DNA of 7,782 bases from Endomicrobiia bacterium (GTDB lineage: Bacteria > Elusimicrobiota > Endomicrobiia > Endomicrobiales > Endomicrobiaceae): positions 1-7,782 of the forward strand of contig WQUP01000017.1 in assembly GCA_009782015.1 (NCBI GenBank), read 5' to 3'. The position numbers were made by a program, and so were the translations under genes. Position 1 is the first letter of the stretch; the number at the start of each line of letters is the position of its first letter. The notes below the pieces were generated by a model that saw only the letters and a program-made list of their open reading frames with translations, was not told the DNA's origin and made no database searches. Below are positions 5,456-7,782 of the stretch, piece by piece.

Positions 5456-5461
5456 TTGGAG
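5443..5461 (+). promoter_or_regulatory. mreB ribosome-binding site in a possible hairpin
   Basis: GGAG (5458-5461) lies six bases from the GTG at 5468 and decides that start. CTCCA (5443-5447), the end of the preceding repeat arm, is complementary to TGGAG (5457-5461) with a 9-base loop, which could mask the site. The masking is inference from a 5-bp stem. Confidence 0.45.
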
Positions 5462-5467
5462 TAAAAA

Positions 5468-6496
5468 GTGTTCAACTATCTTTTCAGCATGTTTTCAAAC
5501 GATATGGGCATAGATCTCGGCACTGCCACGGTGCTTGTGTATATAAAAGGGCAGGATATCGTTTTGAGAGAACCTTCAGTCGTTGCTATGGAGAGGGATA
5601 CCAAGCAGGTTTTGGCCATAGGGATAGAAGCCAAAAGAATGCTCGGAAAAACTCCGGCTAACATAGTCGCCGTCAGACCGCTCAGAAACGGAGTGATAGC
5701 AGACTTTGAAGCGACCGAAAGGATGATAAGATATTTCATAAAAAAGGTGCACAACAGAAGGACTTTGCTGCATCCGAGAGTCGTTATAGGCGTTCCTTCA
5801 GGCATCACCGAGGTTGAAAGACGCGCCGTGAGAGAATCTGCCGAGCAGGCCGGCGCAAGAGAAGTTTTTCTTATCGACGAGCCCATGGCTGCGGCAATCG
5901 GCGCGGGCATTCCCATTCAAGAGCCGGAAGGAAGCATGATAGTCGATATCGGCGGAGGCACTACTGAAGTGGCCGTAATTTCTCTTGGCGGCATGGTAGT
6001 CGCTAAATCTCTCGGCATTGCCGGAGACGAGATGGACGAAGCCGTGGCGCAGTTTTTCAGAAGAAAATATAATCTCATCATCGGCGACAACACCGCCGAA
6101 GAAGTCAAGATAAAAATAGGTTCGGTTTTTCCGCTTGAAAAAGAGATGACCATGGACGTGAAAGGAAGAGATCAGGTGAGCGGTCTTCCTAAAACCGTTA
6201 AAATAACTTCGGAAGAAGTCAGAATGGCGCTGTCGGATCCCATAAAATCCATAATCGAAGTCATAAAAAATACTCTTGAAGAAACTCCGGCGGAAATTGC
6301 CGCAGATCTTGTTGACCGCGGCATAATCCTCAGCGGCGGAGGCTCTCTCATAAGAGGCCTGCCGGAACTTTTGTCGCAGGAGACCGAGCTTCCGGTAAAT
6401 CTCGCCGACGATCCTTTAACCTGCGTTGCAAGGGGCACGGGAATATTCATGGAAGAGCTGGACAATCTGAAGGATTCCAAAAAAGATAATTTTTAA
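5468..6496 (+). CDS. mreB: Rod shape-determining protein MreB (bacterial actin)
   Basis: MreB forms membrane-bound filaments that guide lateral wall synthesis. The 342 residues cover the whole actin fold: phosphate-1 loop [13 protein letters not shown] (13-25), [29 protein letters not shown], phosphate-2 loop [18 protein letters not shown] (158-175), the EEVKIKIGS helix, and the adenosine motif [16 protein letters not shown] (287-302). The GTG start at 5468 is preferred over the ATG at 5489. It has GGAG six bases upstream, and it adds the hydrophobic/amphipathic [12 protein letters not shown] segment, which corresponds to the membrane-binding N-terminus of Gram-negative MreB. mreC and mreD follow in the same direction. 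Confidence 0.97.
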   Translation: MFNYLFSMFSNDMGIDLGTATVLVYIKGQDIVLREPSVVAMERDTKQVLAIGIEAKRMLGKTPANIVAVRPLRNGVIADFEATERMIRYFIKKVHNRRTLLHPRVVIGVPSGITEVERRAVRESAEQAGAREVFLIDEPMAAAIGAGIPIQEPEGSMIVDIGGGTTEVAVISLGGMVVAKSLGIAGDEMDEAVAQFFRRKYNLIIGDNTAEEVKIKIGSVFPLEKEMTMDVKGRDQVSGLPKTVKITSEEVRMALSDPIKSIIEVIKNTLEETPAEIAADLVDRGIILSGGGSLIRGLPELLSQETELPVNLADDPLTCVARGTGIFMEELDNLKDSKKDNF

Positions 6497-6567
6497 ACCG
6501 TTAACCGTGACGCGCTCATGCCGTTTTGCGCCAGCCGCACACCAAATACGTTTGTTCGGATGCAAAA

Positions 6568-7401
6568 ATGCGCGAAAACCAGAAAATAAAGTATTCAAAC
6601 ATAGTTTTTGTCATACTGCTTATAACAGGCTTATCTCTTATAATCGCAAGGTCAACCCCGCAGGTGCGTCTCGTCAAAAATTTCATATACTTCGCAGCAT
6701 ACCCTAACGCCTATGCAGCAGACCGGATATTTCAGTCGGCAGGAACGTTTGCCGACAATCTTAAAGCAATGGTCTATCTGCGCCAGGAAAATCTTTTTTA
6801 CAAACAAAAAAATCAGGAGCTTGCCGACAAACTGCGCAATTATGACGCCATGGCTTCGCGCTATGAAACGCTTGCCGCGCTTTTAAATGTTCCGAAAATC
6901 AAACGGACAAAGTCCGTTTTCGCCAGAGTTTCCGTCAGGGAGCCTCACGACTGGTACCAGTGGTTCATAATAGACAAAGGCTCTGACGACGGCCTGTGCA
7001 ACGATTTGCCGGTTACCATGCTGAGAGATAACGGAGAGCTGTGCGCGGTAGGCAGGATAGTCGAAACTCATAAAAATTCCGCAAAAGTCGCGCTTATTAC
7101 AAATTCGCTTTCGGCGGTGCCGGTTGAGATAAAAGGAAAAAACATAAACTGTCTTGCCGAAGGTTTTAATTCCAATGTTCTCAAGATAACGTACATACCG
7201 GCCGGCGCGGACGTAAAAGTCGGAGACGAAGTGATAGCCAGCCCCTTGAGTTCGGTTTTCGGCGAGGGAATGCCGGTGGGAATAATATCGGCGGTATCTG
7301 CCGGAGAGGAGTCGGACTTTAAAACGGCAGTTTCCGACATCCTCTTCGAGTCCGGAGCTCTTTACGAAGCGGTAGTGCTTGTGCCCGACGAGACGAAATA
7401 A
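6568..7401 (+). CDS. mreC: Cell shape-determining protein MreC
   Basis: MreC is a bitopic inner-membrane protein linking MreB, RodA and PBP2. With the ATG at 6568 it has 277 residues: a short basic cytoplasmic end (MRENQKIKYS), a membrane segment (about 10-28, SNIVFVILLITGLSLIIA), and an extracytoplasmic coiled coil (about 66-103, RQENLFYKQKNQELADKL...RYETLAALL). The beta-rich core follows, with ARVSVREPHDWYQWFIIDKGSDDGL and a late FGEGMPVGIIS. The in-frame TTG at 6526 would add 14 residues with no family match. GGA at 6558-6560 suits the ATG. The 71 bases between mreB and this start hold no clear signal. Confidence 0.93.
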   Translation: MRENQKIKYSNIVFVILLITGLSLIIARSTPQVRLVKNFIYFAAYPNAYAADRIFQSAGTFADNLKAMVYLRQENLFYKQKNQELADKLRNYDAMASRYETLAALLNVPKIKRTKSVFARVSVREPHDWYQWFIIDKGSDDGLCNDLPVTMLRDNGELCAVGRIVETHKNSAKVALITNSLSAVPVEIKGKNINCLAEGFNSNVLKITYIPAGADVKVGDEVIASPLSSVFGEGMPVGIISAVSAGEESDFKTAVSDILFESGALYEAVVLVPDETK

Positions 7402-7430
7402 ACGGCAATTGGGTTTCTCTAAAAACTCTG

Positions 7431-7528
7431 TTGTCATTCCGGAAATCCGTTGTCCGGAATCTGCCTTAAAAAATTATCAACGACAAAAAAAACTGCAGAT
7501 CCCGGACAGAAACTTTCCGGGATGACAA
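7431..7528. repeat. Inverted pair of GTCATTCCGG modules, mreC-mreD gap
   Basis: The first unit (7431-7465) reads TTGTCATTCCGG, 11 bases, then CCGGAATCTGCC. The second unit (about 7495-7528) is the same pattern on the other strand: GCAGATCCCGG, 11 bases, CCGGGATGACAA. Each unit is a small palindrome (CCGG stem), and the two are also complementary to each other across a spacer of about 29 AT-rich bases. This resembles the dispersed GTCATTCC...GGAATC palindromes known from many bacterial genomes. It could fold as one long hairpin or as two short ones. No T-run follows. Confidence 0.78.
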
Positions 7529-7569
7529 GACCGCGGGTCAATTACAAATCGGCGCCAGAGGCTGGATGA

Positions 7570-7600
7570 ACGGCAATTACGAATTACAAATTATGAATGG
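7570..7600. repeat. Solitary heptad repeat arm (AATTACG type)
   Basis: After ACGGCA (7570-7575) comes a clean 7-base period: AATTACG (7575-7581), AATTACA (7582-7588), AATTATG (7589-7595), then AATGG. It looks like a left arm of the heptad hairpins, but no complementary right arm is present before mreD. The rest of the 250-base mreC-mreD gap holds only the inverted pair at 7431-7528 and the mreD ribosome-binding site (GAGGCAGGA, 7641-7649). Confidence 0.6.
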
Positions 7601-7651
7601 AGTCTGCCACCGAATGCTTGAATCGGGGGAATCTACGGCAGAGGCAGGAAA

Positions 7652-7782
7652 ATGAGAAAGATAATTTACTACGTTCTTTTTTACGTATTGTTCTGTCTGC
7701 TTCAGTTTTTCTTCGGAAAATATCTGAATATAGACGGAATATTCCCGAACTTCATTCTTATAGCCGTAGTTTATCTGGCTCT
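7652..7782 (+). CDS. mreD: Rod shape-determining protein MreD, 5' part (runs off window)
   Basis: The frame opens with ATG at 7652 after GAGGCAGGA and stays open for 43 codons to the window end. The visible product is very hydrophobic: a first membrane segment (about 4-22, rich in Tyr, Val, Leu and Phe), a short loop, then GIFPNFILIAVVYLA, which fits the MreD P-x-F/L-x-LI-x-V-x-Y-x-A pattern at the second membrane segment. MreD is a polytopic inner-membrane partner of MreC. Position directly after mreC supports the call. Only the first quarter or so of the protein is visible. Confidence 0.82.
   Translation, partial: MRKIIYYVLFYVLFCLLQFFFGKYLNIDGIFPNFILIAVVYLA

Noticed and set aside
5413..5661. 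Plus-strand ORF overlapping the start of mreB
   Set aside because: It is an out-of-frame shadow: the first part is repeat arm, the rest is mreB in another frame.
6526..6567. TTG start adding 14 residues to MreC
   Set aside because: The extra residues do not resemble an MreC N-terminus, and the ATG at 6568 places the membrane segment at the usual distance.

Overview
This window is a core-chromosome segment that runs entirely on the + strand. Its genes, in order, are adk (5' end missing), map, infA, rpmJ, rpsM, rpsK, rpsD, rpoA, rplQ, mreB, mreC and mreD (3' end missing). The first nine are the distal spc/alpha part of the bacterial ribosomal-protein superoperon. The last three are the cell-shape cluster. 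All are co-directional, so one long transcript or a few overlapping ones is likely. No gene points the other way, and I see no tRNA, rRNA, CRISPR array, transposase or phage gene.

The organism is a rod-forming (MreBCD-bearing) bacterium with moderate GC, many AGA arginine and ATA isoleucine codons, zinc-binding (Cys-rich) versions of L36 and S4, and a Cys-containing LID in adenylate kinase. The overall style resembles Elusimicrobiota/Endomicrobia, but that is a low-confidence impression, not a placement.

The genes themselves look ordinary and intact. Adk supplies ADP/ATP interconversion, Map removes initiator methionine, IF-1 works in initiation, and L36, S13, S11, S4 and L17 are ribosomal proteins. 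RpoA is the alpha subunit of RNA polymerase. MreB, MreC and MreD direct lateral cell-wall synthesis. rpoA and rplQ overlap by four bases (ATGA).

The unusual content lies between the genes. Most of the wider gaps (adk-map, map-infA, infA-rpmJ, rpmJ-rpsM, rpsM-rpsK, rpsK-rpsD, rplQ-mreB) hold a long imperfect hairpin whose arms are short-period (mostly 7-base) degenerate repeats. The unit differs between gaps (TTAATAA-like, GAGTTTG-like, GAGTGAA-like), and the infA-rpmJ one has a period near 8. In the GC-containing versions the purine-rich arm always comes first on the mRNA and the pyrimidine-rich arm second, close to the next ribosome-binding site. Some hairpins carry smaller palindromes in their loops, several with a GAA loop, and a recurring module of the form GTCAT-palindrome-ATC. 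The mreC-mreD gap holds an inverted pair of that module and a solitary 7-base repeat arm. The leaders of rpsM and rpsK are near-identical 179-base direct repeats reaching into both start codons, so rpsM sits between two long direct repeats. The rpsD-rpoA gap (36 bases) and the rpoA-rplQ overlap hold no such element.

I found no previously unknown protein system. The best candidate for something undescribed is this family of nested, heptad-armed intergenic hairpins inside an essential translation operon.
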